Position numbers and translations under genes: made by a program
Shown here: positions 13,227-23,149 of the stretch, piece by piece
Numbering within the stretch: position 1 is the stretch's first letter
How the letters are laid out: every line of letters begins with the position of its first letter
Assembly (NCBI GenBank): GCA_030770425.1
Contig: JASJFT010000308.1
Coordinates: 1-41,390, forward strand
Direction of reading: 5' to 3'
Length of the DNA: 41,390 nt
Origin: Darksidea phi
Lineage: Eukaryota; Ascomycota; Dothideomycetes; Pleosporales; Lentitheciaceae
Notes under the pieces: generated by a model
Told to the model about the DNA's origin: nothing
The model's input: the letters and a program-made list of their open reading frames with translations, nothing else
Databases searched by the model: none

Positions 13227-13476
13227 TATAAGTAGGTAGGGGTATAGAATAAATATATTAAGTAGTCTAACTATCTAGTTAGGGCGCGAGTAGAGAGCCT
13301 TATATACGAGTTACGCTAGATCTAGTAACTAAATTAATTACTATAAATTAGTATATAGTTACTATAACTTTAGTATTATATAGCTACTATAAGTTTAGTA
13401 TAGAGTTATAGTAAATTAGTATAAATTATTATATAAATAGAGTAGTTATATAATATATAGCGCTCGGCTACTTATA
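13227..13476 (-). repeat. Copia 1 3' LTR (250 bp)
   Basis: It has the same length as 25949-26198 and 39042-39291 with only scattered transitions. It begins TATAAGTAG and ends CTACTTATA, a 9-bp inverted repeat whose ends fit an original TG...CA. The body is very AT-rich, with repeated TAGT/ATAA motifs. Confidence 0.9.
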
Positions 13477-13487
13477 TACCCCCCTTA
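13477..13487 (-). other. Copia 1 polypurine tract
   Basis: On the minus strand this reads TAAGGGGGGTA, immediately upstream of the left LTR. The same tract is present in copy 2 at 39292-39302. Confidence 0.8.
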
Positions 13488-13510
13488 GGTTTAAACGTAG
13501 ATTCGAAGCT

Positions 13511-13588
13511 AAAGTTTATTTATTATTTTTAAAGTTTATAGGTTTTAAAGTTTATTTATAGGTTTTAAAGTTTTTATTTTTAAAGCTT
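13511..13588. repeat. AAAGTTTAT tandem repeats in the Copia 3' untranslated region
   Basis: Imperfect direct repeats built on TTTTAAAGTTTATT lie just inside the polypurine tract. They recur at 39326-39403 in copy 2, so they belong to the element and not to the insertion site. Confidence 0.7.
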
Positions 13589-13599
13589 ATTATTAGCTA

Positions 13600-15788
13600 A
13601 TAGATCTCCCTCTCCTTATAAGTATAAGGAGCTATATTATAGGTCGAGAGCTAGTCTCTATATTAGTATAGTACTAGATAGGTAGCCGCCGCTATCGTAG
13701 TATATATAGGTTTCTTATATAATTAGACGTCTCTAGAGGTATAAGGCCCTTAATTTTACTTTATATAGTATACTAATAGAATTAGTATACTAGTTTATTA
13801 GCTAAATAGCCTATATAGTTAGCTAAGAAGCCTATATAGTAGGAAAATCCTTAAAGTTTAGGAGTAATACCTAATTCTCGTATTTTTACCTAGGTAGTAA
13901 TTTAGTAAGGTTATTAGCTAGCTAACTATTTAATAAGATATATAAAATATTAATATTACTTAATAGTACCTTCTAACGAAGCTAGTAGTAATAGATATTA
14001 ACGTACTATACTATAGTCTTAAGCCGTAGGGTAGATAAGGTAAGTAGCCGAATTATTTACTAGTTATTATAGTATAATAATCGTTTATAATCTAGATCGA
14101 ATCTAATACGTTTAAATACTCTCTACTACTATATTAGCTTAGTACTAGCTAACGAGACGGCTATTAGTTCTACCTTAATTATTAATTTTATAATATATTA
14201 TTATAGTATAGCCTTCTAATTAATAGGTCTATTGAATAGAAAGAATATATATCCTTATAAGCTCTTCTAGGTAGCCTTATAATTAGTAAAGGAGGTATTT
14301 AATACTCTATAGAAGTCGGGTATTAGTTTAGATATAAGTTTATTAGTAATATATACTAATTTAATAGATATTAATATATTATAGTATATTACTCGATTCT
14401 TTATACTTAGTAGATAGGTAATTATTTAATAGGTAGCGTTTAGGTACCGTTACGAAGGATTTATAAGGAATTTAGCTAGTTTTAAGTAAGCTTTTAAGAT
14501 ATCTAGTCGAGTAGCTCCTACTATATAGCTAATAGATCCGACTAGCTAAGTATATTATTACTTAATTAAATCTATTATTTTATTCTCTAAGGGTATTAGT
14601 TCCTCGAGTAGTAATAATATAGTAGGTAGCTTTAAATAGGACTTTAGTAAAGGATACTTCTAAGTAAACTTCTCGATATATAAGCTCTATAATAGCTAGA
14701 TTAAGCTACTATCGCGATCTCTAATAGTTTAAATACTATAGAACGTCTATAGTTCTTCTAGAGATCTAATCTTATATCGTTATAATAGCTTATACTTAAA
14801 TTCGTATAGGATAGCTATATATACTAGTATACTAAGAACGACGATATTATTAATAAAAAAGAAGACTAATAGTTTCTCGTTTTTCTATAGGTAGGAAGCG
14901 TCTTTAATAGGTATAAGGCCTAGCTCTATAAGTATTTTAGTAAGCTCTTTATACTAGAGTAATAGAAACGTCTTTAGGCTATAGAGTACTCGGCGTAGTT
15001 TCTATAGGTAATTAGAATTAGAGAATCCTTCTAGCTAATAATAGTAGACTAGTATTAATAGCTTAGTATTAGTAAACGCGTTAATAGTATTATATTAATA
15101 GATTTCTATATTAAAGTAGGTAGTAATAGCTACTAGGGCTTAAAATATTCGAATAGCTAGTATAGTAGTATAGGTATCTTTTACTATTATTTATAGATCG
15201 CTATATATATAGATCCGAGTCTTATATTTTAATAAGTAGTCTTAATTATCGAGTTTATATTTATATACCTATATTAATAAGAGAACCTTATTATCTTAAG
15301 TATACTAAGTATTATATTCGTCCTAGGTTATCTACTTATAGGTTTCTTTACGTTTAATTATTACTAGTTCTTATTATATAGCTTATAGGAAGCCTTCCTT
15401 ATAGAGAGATAGTAATTTTATTATATTCTTATAGTATTTTAGTTCTACTAGTAGCTCTATATATTTAAATTATATTTTTAGTACTATTACTAAGGTAGCT
15501 ATATAGACTAACTAGTAGGCGTTAATAAAGAAGCTAGAGTTCTTTTATATAGACTTCTTCTTTACTACTCTAGTTAATTCTTTAGATAGAATATAATATT
15601 AATAGAGGTTAGTATTTATTAGTTCTTAATACTCTATATAATTCGAATTAGGCTTAGTTTCGTACTTACGCTTTAAGAGTCGATTTAATAGCTATAGTAG
15701 CTTAGGTAAAGCTATTTCTAAAACTAATAGATTCGGCGTTAGGAGTTAATTTAATATAGATTCCTAAGTAGTAGCTTAAGTAGTAGTA
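13600..15788 (-). pseudogene. Copia 1 pol pseudogene, RT and RNase H part
   Basis: On the minus strand a Copia reverse transcriptase is readable. The catalytic motif at about 14837-14860 reads FFFINNIVVL, from an expected F(V/I)DDI with both Asp changed to Asn by G>A. Downstream come YKIRSLEEL and IRDRDSSLI (about 14690-14790), a conserved RT segment in fungal Copia elements, then IEKFT. RNase H follows to the left but is less legible. Numerous TAA/TAG stops sit at Gln/Trp positions. The frame is cut at 15784-15788 by the TAGTA target site of Gypsy A and resumes at 23150. Copy 2 (39292-41390) is collinear without indels. Confidence 0.8.
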
Positions 15789-16223
15789 TGTTACAACCCC
15801 ACGCGAATCACAGGATACGGGGCATCCCGAGAAGGTTGGAAGCCAAGACAAGGGCTTAGTTAGTGATCCAACATTACGTGACAATGATCTGGTTGATCTG
15901 TGTCTTAGCGAACAGAGTAAACAGAGTATGACCAATAATGATCTGGTTGATCTGTATCTTAGCGAACAGAGCAAGTAGAGCAAGGCAAAGCGGGACAGAT
16001 ATAAGAAGATAGAGGATCTCTTAGGTTTTCTGTCTTAATTCTTTGTAGTTAATCTTTAGTTCTTTACCTAACACTTACGAACAAGATTGGATCTTTTCCT
16101 AAGTGGTTATTCTAGTAATAGAATTCGTTGACTTAATCTTGACCTATCAGAAACCAACGGTACGACAAACGTTCTATCGGCCCTAACCCGGATCCCGTAT
16201 AAAGGTACGTACAACGTATAATA
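15789..16223 (+). repeat. Gypsy A 5' LTR (435 bp)
   Basis: It begins TGTTACAACCCC and ends ATAATA where the 3' LTR keeps ATAACA. Differences from 22710-23144 are transitions of RIP type. It contains two 54-bp direct repeats. Confidence 0.95.
15883..15990 (+). repeat. Two 54-bp direct repeats in the Gypsy A LTR
   Basis: The unit starts AATGATCTGGTTGATCTG at 15883 and again at 15937 and contains TCTTAGCGAACAGAG. It recurs in all four A/B LTRs and probably lies in U3, where repeated units often bind regulators; that role is an inference. The older relative G-I' has other repeats at the same place. Confidence 0.75.
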
Positions 16224-16379
16224 TATTAACTACCCTAAACTAAGGTTACGTCGATATGGTAACTCTATCTAGCTCACGCAACACCTCTAGGGAAAGCGTA
16301 ACTAGGGCTCCAGCAACGAACCTAGCGGCCCTAATCTAGTAATAAGTAGCTCAGATAGTTAAGTTACAGTAGGCCATAA

Positions 16380-18620
16380 TATCGCTACAAGGATCGCTAC
16401 AACAGGTACGGGCGGGACTTGGGACGAAGTCAAAGATCCCGATACTAGAAAAATACGATAGCGGAAAGGAAGGCTTAAGGCCGTTCCTTATACAATTAGA
16501 CCTGTACTACCGGTTTAACTCTACTACGTTCACCAGCGACTAGGATAAGATCCTCACCGCGGGTATGTGTATGATAGGTAAAGTAGCTGTGTAGATACAG
16601 CCCCTAATCGACGATTACATAGCCAACGAAGACTCCTTATCGAAGCGACGCGACGAAACGAAGGTAGTATTTAAAGATTAGGATTCGTTTAAGGAACAAA
16701 TACGTATAGTCTTCGGAGATATTAATAAGGTCTAGTAGGCCGAACGCCAGATCTAAAGACTAAGGTAGACCAAGTTAGTAAGTACGTATACTACCGAATT
16801 CAAATAGCTATAGTATAAGATCGACTAGGACGATACACCTCTTATAGTCGCATACTACAACGGACTTAAGAAGCTAATTAAGGACGAGTTGGCCCGACTT
16901 GAAAAATCAGACGACCTAGCGGAACTAATTAAGACGACGATCCGTATCGACAATCGACTATACGAACGAGCACTCGAGAAACGAGATACTATAGAACCAG
17001 TAAGAGTCTATAGAAAAGAGTAAGTAGCTCGAAAGCGCGGATTCTATAAGGGTTATAACGAAATAGACATTAGTATAGTCTAGGAAAAGAAATACCTAAG
17101 GAATAAGAAACGCGAACAAGGTAGGAAGCCATAGAAAGTCCTAGTAGACGAGATAAGACGACGTCGAGACGAAAAGGCGTATCTACGCTACGGTATACAG
17201 GGACACTTCGCTAGGGAATACAGCGAGGAAAAGAAAAGTATAGGGAGCTAGGATAGTACCAAGCGTATAAACATAATTAGGTATAGTAAAGAAAAAGAAA
17301 CCAAGCCTAACTCGATACCCGAGACATGGTACGACGCCAGCGGGTAGGACGAGGTCGAAGAAATTACTCGATAACAAGATAACCTAGAGCTCGAGATAGG
17401 AGAACTAAAACTCGACGGGCCAGATAAGGTTAGCGTAGAAGACGTTTTTAGACGGTTAGTATATAATAAGTATTAGAAATATAGGACTAGCTAGTATATC
17501 GCTGAACATTATACCGACGTAAAAAAGCCAATATACGTTACGGGAGATCGAGGCTAGTAGGCGATAGGCCAGGCCCTAAGACTCTAAGGACTAGAAGGTT
17601 ATAAGGTAACCTAGGACTATAACAATATAGGCTACGACGCGCTACTATAGACAAACTATACGGGAAATTACGAGTACTATACCCGATAGAAGGAGGAAAC
17701 TATAATACTCCCAGGAAGTAGCTTATACATGTACCTTCGAAATATAGAATACCTAATAGTAGGATACCATATCTATAACTATAACAACTAGGCCCAGGCT
17801 CATAAGGAGTAAGGATGGCCAGGATAGGTTAATTACTACGATGACGAATGCAATAAGCATTTCCCGATAAAATACGCTATAGGACGATAGCCACGCGGAC
17901 TAACCTAGGTAGATACTAAAGGATGTAAACGAGACATCAACTGTAGGATTATATACTAAGAACCTGATCACGAGGCCGTATATTGGACGCACTACGATCG
18001 ATTATATATCCTATACCTAGCGCAACAAGAACTTACGGCTAGAAGGGAAGAAGATATCTTCTATCAAAACCTTAAAAAGAAGGAATACCTTGTCGAACGA
18101 TGCGAATTACACGGATATCCAATATAGAACCAAGACAGTTCAAAGAACCTAGAGATTAGTAGATAGCTAAGGGCCCTAGGTATATAGTAGGGATATTACG
18201 ACGCCTAGAACGATAAAAATAAGGTAGAACCCATTAATTGGGATACACTATCACCGAAAGGGGAACTATCGGAAGAACCGAATTAGGAAATACCCCGTAG
18301 GATCGGAAGAGTACCGGATCTAAAAATGGAATAGGTAGACGAGTCGCCCACTCGATAAAACGAGACTAGAGAACTAGAAAAGGACCCCGAAGATTAGGAC
18401 CTCTACGATAATAAGCTAAAAAACTAGGTTGTTATTAGCTACGTAAGAGTCGCGCTAATAAAAGTACCTAAAAGACGACTCTCCGAATCGTATAAAGAAA
18501 TATCTAATAACCGGCTAGGTTAGAGGTAGACGCACGAATTTACGGACGGAAAGTCCGAGCTATTATAGATAGTAGAGTAGAGTTTACGCTCCTATCGTCA
18601 AAATTAGTAGAGGAATAAGG
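16380..18620 (+). pseudogene. Gypsy A gag with CCHC knuckle and Cys/His-rich extension
   Basis: In the frame containing 16451 the product is a Ty3-type Gag (KYD, stop or Gly, GKEGLRPFL near 16451-16490; LSKRRDETKVVFKD near 16637-16680; LIKTTIRIDNRLYERALEK near 16927-16980). A zinc knuckle lies at about 17178-17220: AYLRYGIQGHFAREY fits C-x2-C-x4-H-x4-C with all three Cys changed to Tyr by TG>TA. The same frame continues about 400 codons beyond the knuckle into a Cys/His/aromatic-rich segment (about 17460-18130) before protease begins in another frame. The start codon cannot be fixed; the frame is open upstream to about 16380. It is broken by many stops. Confidence 0.8.
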
Positions 18621-21600
18621 GATTCCTTACTAAGTTAAAGAAAAACCTATACGAGTAGACCTTAGAGATAGATTACCTATAGAATATGGAGGAGGTATAA
18701 TTCGCCTCGAAATAAAAAAAGTAACCTTAGAGGTAGAAAACGTTAGAGACTATCGTAGATTTAATATTATAGAAATTGGAGATACCGATATAATTATTAG
18801 TTACGATTGGCTAGTAATATATAATCTATAGATAGATTAGAAGCTACGTAAAGTACTAGACTACGAGCGGGTAGCTCGAGTCGTAGGAATTAAGAGACCG
18901 GGTAGGTCTAGCTACGAGATCTAGTATATACCCCGGAAAGGAAGGATAGACTTAATTTTACCTTATAAGATCGCGAGGATCTATAAGAAGAACCCGTAGA
19001 GAGTCGGCGTTATTATAGTACGAAGGGTCGCGACCGCGTAGGAAGGACTACGGCTAACAATACCTCGAGACTACGAGGAGTTCCGAGAGCTATTCGAAGA
19101 ACATCCGGAAACCGATTTACTAGAGTACTAGGAATGGGATTATAAGATATACCTAGAATAGGGCGCGAAGCTCGAGCCTAGACCTATATACTCGTTAATA
19201 GTAGATTAATAGGAAGAATTAAAAGAGTACTTAACGAAGAACCTAGAGAGAGGATATATTAGAGAAAGTTAAAGCTCTATAGCATTACTAGTTCTATTTA
19301 TCCTAAAGAAGAACGGAAAGTTACGACTTTATGTGGACTACAGACGTTTAAACAACGTTACAAAGAAAAACCGATACCCGCTACTACTAATCGGAGAACT
19401 TATGGACCGGCTCTAAGGAGTTAAGTAGATTACGAAATTCGACATCCGGGAAGGATTCTACAGGATTCGAATAGCGAAAGGGCACGAAAAGTATACGGTA
19501 TTTAAGACCCGATACAGACTCTACGAGTATAGAGTCATACCATTTAAACTAACGAATATACCAGCAACGTTTTAGTTAGTTATTAATAGAACGTTGAACG
19601 AATACTTAGACGTATTCTATACGGTATATCTAGACGATATTCTTATATATAGTAAAGGGACGCTGGAAGAACATAAAGAGTATATAAAGAAAGTACTACG
19701 AAAGCTACAGTAAAATAGGTTACTACTTTACCTAGATAAATGCGAATTCTATAGGACGGAAACCGAATATCTAGGTTTTATTATTTCGCGAGAAGGAGTA
19801 TCTATAGACCCTAAGAAAGTATAGACTATAAGGGAATAGCTAACCCTAACATCGGTCAAGGACGTACAATCCTTTTTAGGATTCGCTAACTTCTATTGGA
19901 AGTTTATTAGGGATTACTCAAAGACTATATCTCTACTTATAGAGGTAACCAAGAAGGAAAAGGGATTTTAGTAGAACTAGGAATAATAGGAAGCTTTCGA
20001 TAAGCTTAAGAACCTATTTATATCGGTACCTATATTATAGATATACGACCCGATAAGACCTCTTAGAGTAGAGACGGATGTATTAGATTACGTACTAGGG
20101 GCGATACTTACCTAGTAAGGGGAAGACGGAAAATAGAGACTAGTATTCTACTACTTACGTAAGTTTAGTAAGGAAGAAGTAAACTACGACGTTTACGATA
20201 AGGAACTTGGCGCTATTATATTAGTATTTAAATAATAGAGACTATAGCTTACAGGAGCCAAGTATAAGATTAAGATTATTACGGACTACTAGAACCTTAT
20301 AAGTTTTACGACTACAAAGAAACTTAATCGACGACAATTCCGATAGTCGGAATTACTAGTAGATTACGACTTTAAGATAAGTTACCGGCCGGGAATACTA
20401 AACGGAGCGGCGGATACTCTTAGTAGAAGATCGGACCTTCGAGGTACCGATAAACCCGTCGTACACGAACTAGTTCTACGAAAGGAACCTAACGGAACCC
20501 TCGTCTATAACTACACGAGGCTAGCCAAAATTACGGTAACAGTAGATGTCAAGAAAAAATGGAGAAATAAGGCCCGAGAAACTATTAGGAACGCTGACGG
20601 AACACCAGAGGGAGATAATATATACTTCGATAAGGAAGAATACTCCGCTCTAATAAACGACTTGGAGACAAGGCCTTACATTCTACCGAGTCTCAGGGGA
20701 GACTTAATACGGGAAATCTACGAGAGTAAAATACTAGGATACCTAGGAATCGATAAAACGGTCAGACATGTAGATAGAGAATACCTACTTACTAATATAA
20801 GAGAGGAAGTTCGGAAAGCGATAGGCGACTATTTAGAATATTCTAAGAATAAACCTAAGAGATATAAGCCCTATAGATTACTCTAACCGCTAGTACTACC
20901 TATACGACTATAGACTTACGTTACGATAGACTTTATAGTAAAGTTACTACTATTATTAGAACCGGGATTAGGAAGATTATACAATACGATTATAGTAATC
21001 GTAGACCGATTAACTAAGGTAGTATACTTTATCCCGACGAACGAAGTAATTACGGTAGAAAACATAGCTTATAAGGTCAAAAGAACGCTCATCGCCAATT
21101 ACGGATTGCCGGAATAGATCCTTACGGATAGGGACAAACTATTTACTTCAAGGTTTTAGAGTATACTACTCGTAAAACTAGAAATTAAAAGAAAGCTATC
21201 GACTAGCTTCTATCCGTAGATAGACGGTTAGACGGAACGAACGAACTAAACTCTAGAGGAGTATCTAAGGTTCTATATTAACAAGTTATAGGACAACTAG
21301 GTTGAATTACTACCAATAGTATAATTGGTATATAATAGTAAGAGATCTACGACGACTAGATGCTTACCGTACTACGTAAATTACGGATATAAGCCAACGA
21401 CTTATAGAGATCCGAAGAATATCGAGAGTATATCTACTAGGGTAGAAGAAAAAGTCTATTTAATATAAGAACTATATAAAGAACTTAGCGCGCGGATAGT
21501 ACGTAGAAACCTCATAATAGCCAAAATAGTAAACAAAAGAAGGCTCGAGGGACCGACCCTTAAGAGGGGGGATAAAGTTTTCCTTTTACGACGAAACCTG

Positions 21601-22092
21601 AAAACTAAACGACTATACGACAAACTAGACAATTTACGAATCGGACTATTCGAAATTAAAGAAAAGACAGGACTAGTTAACTATAGGCTAAAGCTAGCTA
21701 AAGGTATGAAAATACACCCGGTATTCTACATATCGTTACTAGAACCAGCACCGGAAGACGCCGAAGTAGCCACCGACGTCGAACTCGAAGACGAGGAGTA
21801 CGAGGTCGAGGAAATTTAAGGACTACAGAAGTTCGGACGTTAGTAGAAATATTTGGTTAAATGGGCAGGATGGCCTACCAGCCAAAATACATAGGAACTA
21901 GTCAAGAACCTACAGGGCTGCCAGGACCTAGTTGAGCAGTATCACTAAAAGTACCCAGAGGCAGAGGCTCCCAACCATCTAGAAAAGCGGAGAAATCAGT
22001 AGACTCGTACAGCAAGGCTTGCTATAATAACACGGGCAAGCTAGAAGAAGTAGACCGAGCGGCTTCCGCCTATTCCGACTTTTCCAACTTAG
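18510..22092 (+). pseudogene. Gypsy A pol: protease, RT, RNase H, integrase, chromodomain
   Basis: One frame (in register with 18559) holds the whole of pol without an indel. Protease: AIIDSRVEFTLL at about 18559, the DSGA active site damaged to [19 protein letters not shown] near 19322 and the intact catalytic box [12 protein letters not shown] near 19624. RNase H: VETDVLDYVLGAIL near 20069. Integrase: zinc-binding start near 20740 with its first His changed to Tyr, TYVTIDFIVKL near 20915, YGLPE then ILTDRDKLF near 21100-21145. Chromodomain at about 21780-21930 (KYLVKWAGWPTSQNT at 21847), which in chromoviruses directs integration to marked heterochromatin. TAG at 22090-22092 is shared with B and may be the true end. 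The frame is one behind gag, implying -1 frameshifting. Confidence 0.9.
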
Positions 22093-22462
22093 AGATCGAA
22101 GCCAGCTCACGATTAAGAAGCTCACGTTGACGGGTATCGTACTAAGCCAGTTGCGCGCGGATACGCCGTTTACGGGCTCGAGCGGCCAACTCTTCATCCT
22201 CAGCGGACTCTAGTTCGGATAGGAGTCGAGAACGCTCTTCCTTAGTACGAGCAAGAGACTTGTCAGTTACCGCTAGACTACAAGAAATATTCCGAGAGAG
22301 ATATCTACTATAACGAGCCGAGGACGGTAACGTCTTACATTCGCGGCCAGCGAATTGATAGTTCAGACACGATCGAGCCGGCGGTATTATACGACTAGAG
22401 CGAAGGACGTAGCGGGCGAGACGAAGACGACGAGCTATAGAAGTCTTAGGACCTTTAGGCAT
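21902..22462 (-). pseudogene. Antisense Zn2Cys6-like protein with coiled coil, Gypsy A copy
   Basis: The minus strand starts at ATG 22462 (MPKGPKTSIARR) and is open for 106 codons to a TAG at 22139-22141 that is CAG (Gln) in copy B. The same frame continues to TGA at 21902-21904, conserved in B, giving about 186 residues. Residues 32, 35, 42, 51, 54 and 61 are C, Y, C, Y, Y, C; each Tyr becomes Cys by undoing one CA>TA change, giving C-x2-C-x6-C-x8-C-x2-C-x6-C, the fungal Zn(II)2Cys6 cluster. A Leu/Glu/Arg-rich stretch (about 70-125) suggests a coiled coil, the usual Gal4-type arrangement. It overlaps the end of pol in antisense. A DNA-binding regulator is inferred. A tail-to-tail arrangement with pol could also give an antisense control RNA. 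Confidence 0.65.
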
Positions 22463-22709
22463 TATTAGGACCCAGGAAGAAAATAAAGAATAGGGCTTGG
22501 ATACCCGTAGAGGGGGACGTTACCTACTCTTATACCTAGGCAAGGGGCGGAACAACTAGGGCACCAGACTAAGAAAAGAATTACTAGTACGTGTACGCGG
22601 GTTGCGGCGTAGTATAGAAAGAATTACCGGAACAATTGGGCTACTACCAAATAGGGTCACGAGAAAGGGAACGCGACTTCAAGGACGAAGCTTCGGAGGG
22701 GGGAGCGAG
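22463..22709. other. Gypsy A leader of the antisense frame and 3' untranslated region
   Basis: There are 247 bp between the antisense ATG and the 3' LTR, with no sense-strand coding. It would be the leader and promoter-proximal region of the antisense transcript and ends in the polypurine tract. No promoter motif can be assigned with confidence. Confidence 0.4.
22694..22709 (+). other. Gypsy A polypurine tract
   Basis: CGGAGGGGGGAGCGAG lies directly before the 3' LTR. It is identical in B at 33723-33738. Confidence 0.8.
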
Positions 22710-23144
22710 TATTACAACCCTACGCGAATTATAGGATACGGGGCATCCCGAGAAGGTTAGAAGCTAAGACAAGGGCTTAGTTAGTAATCCAACATCACGT
22801 AATAATAATCTAGTTAATCTGTATCTTAGCGAACAGAGTAAACAGAGTATAACCAATAATAATCTAGTTAATCTGTGTCTTAGCGAACAGAGCAAGTAGA
22901 GCAAGGTAAAGCGGGATAGATATAAGAAGATAGAGGATCTCTTAGGTTTTCTATCTTGATTCTTTATAGTTAATCTTCAGTTCTTCACCTGACACTTACG
23001 AACAAGATTGGATCTTTTCCTAAGTAGTTATTCTAGTAATAGAATTCGTTAACTTGATCTTGACCTATTAGAAACCAACGGTGCGACAAACGTTCTATCG
23101 GCCCTAACCCGGATCCCGTATAAAGGTACGTACAACGTATAACA
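22710..23144 (+). repeat. Gypsy A 3' LTR (435 bp)
   Basis: It begins TATTACAACCC (TG changed to TA) and ends ACAACGTATAACA. It is gap-free against the 5' LTR, differing by C/T and G/A changes only in the stretches compared. Confidence 0.95.
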
Positions 23145-23149
23145 TAGTA

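Larger units (their letters stand above)
15789..23144 (+). mobile_element. Ty3/Gypsy chromovirus A (G-I family), complete
   Basis: It has 435-bp LTRs (15789-16223 and 22710-23144), a 5-bp duplication TAGTA (15784-15788 and 23145-23149), and a length of 7356 bp. Order on the plus strand: LTR, gag, Cys/His-rich segment, protease, RT, RNase H, integrase, chromodomain, an antisense Zn2Cys6-like frame on the other strand, polypurine tract, LTR. It keeps many more CA/TG dinucleotides than the sequence around it, so it is among the youngest layers. Its sister B (26818-34173) has exactly the same length. Confidence 0.96.

Noticed and set aside
13227..13476. Interspersed repeats in the Copia LTR as a CRISPR array or tRNA cluster
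   Set aside because: The repeated TAGT/ATAA motifs are irregular, without spacers or cloverleaf, and the boundaries are those of an LTR.
15702..15983. 93-codon minus-strand open frame over the Copia/Gypsy A junction (and a similar one at 26809-27012)
   Set aside because: It spans an insertion boundary and its repeated Leu/Cys/Ser/Arg sequence only reflects the two 54-bp LTR repeats read backwards.
16224..16250. tRNA primer-binding site of Gypsy A/B after the 5' LTR
   Set aside because: TATTAACTACCCTAAACTAA could not be matched to any tRNA 3' end I can recall, even allowing for RIP; self-priming is possible but not shown.
17183..17377. 64-codon minus-strand open frame (also at 28212-28406)
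   Set aside because: It lies antisense within the clear gag frame; a shadow with no domain features.
20662..20886. 74-codon plus-strand open frame taken as a gene
   Set aside because: It begins at TTG and is a stretch of integrase between two RIP stops of the Gypsy A pol; not a separate gene.
21979..22197. 72-codon minus-strand open frame overlapping the antisense Zn2Cys6 frame
   Set aside because: It is a different frame from the longer one, and the longer frame continues through this region with conserved sense in both copies.
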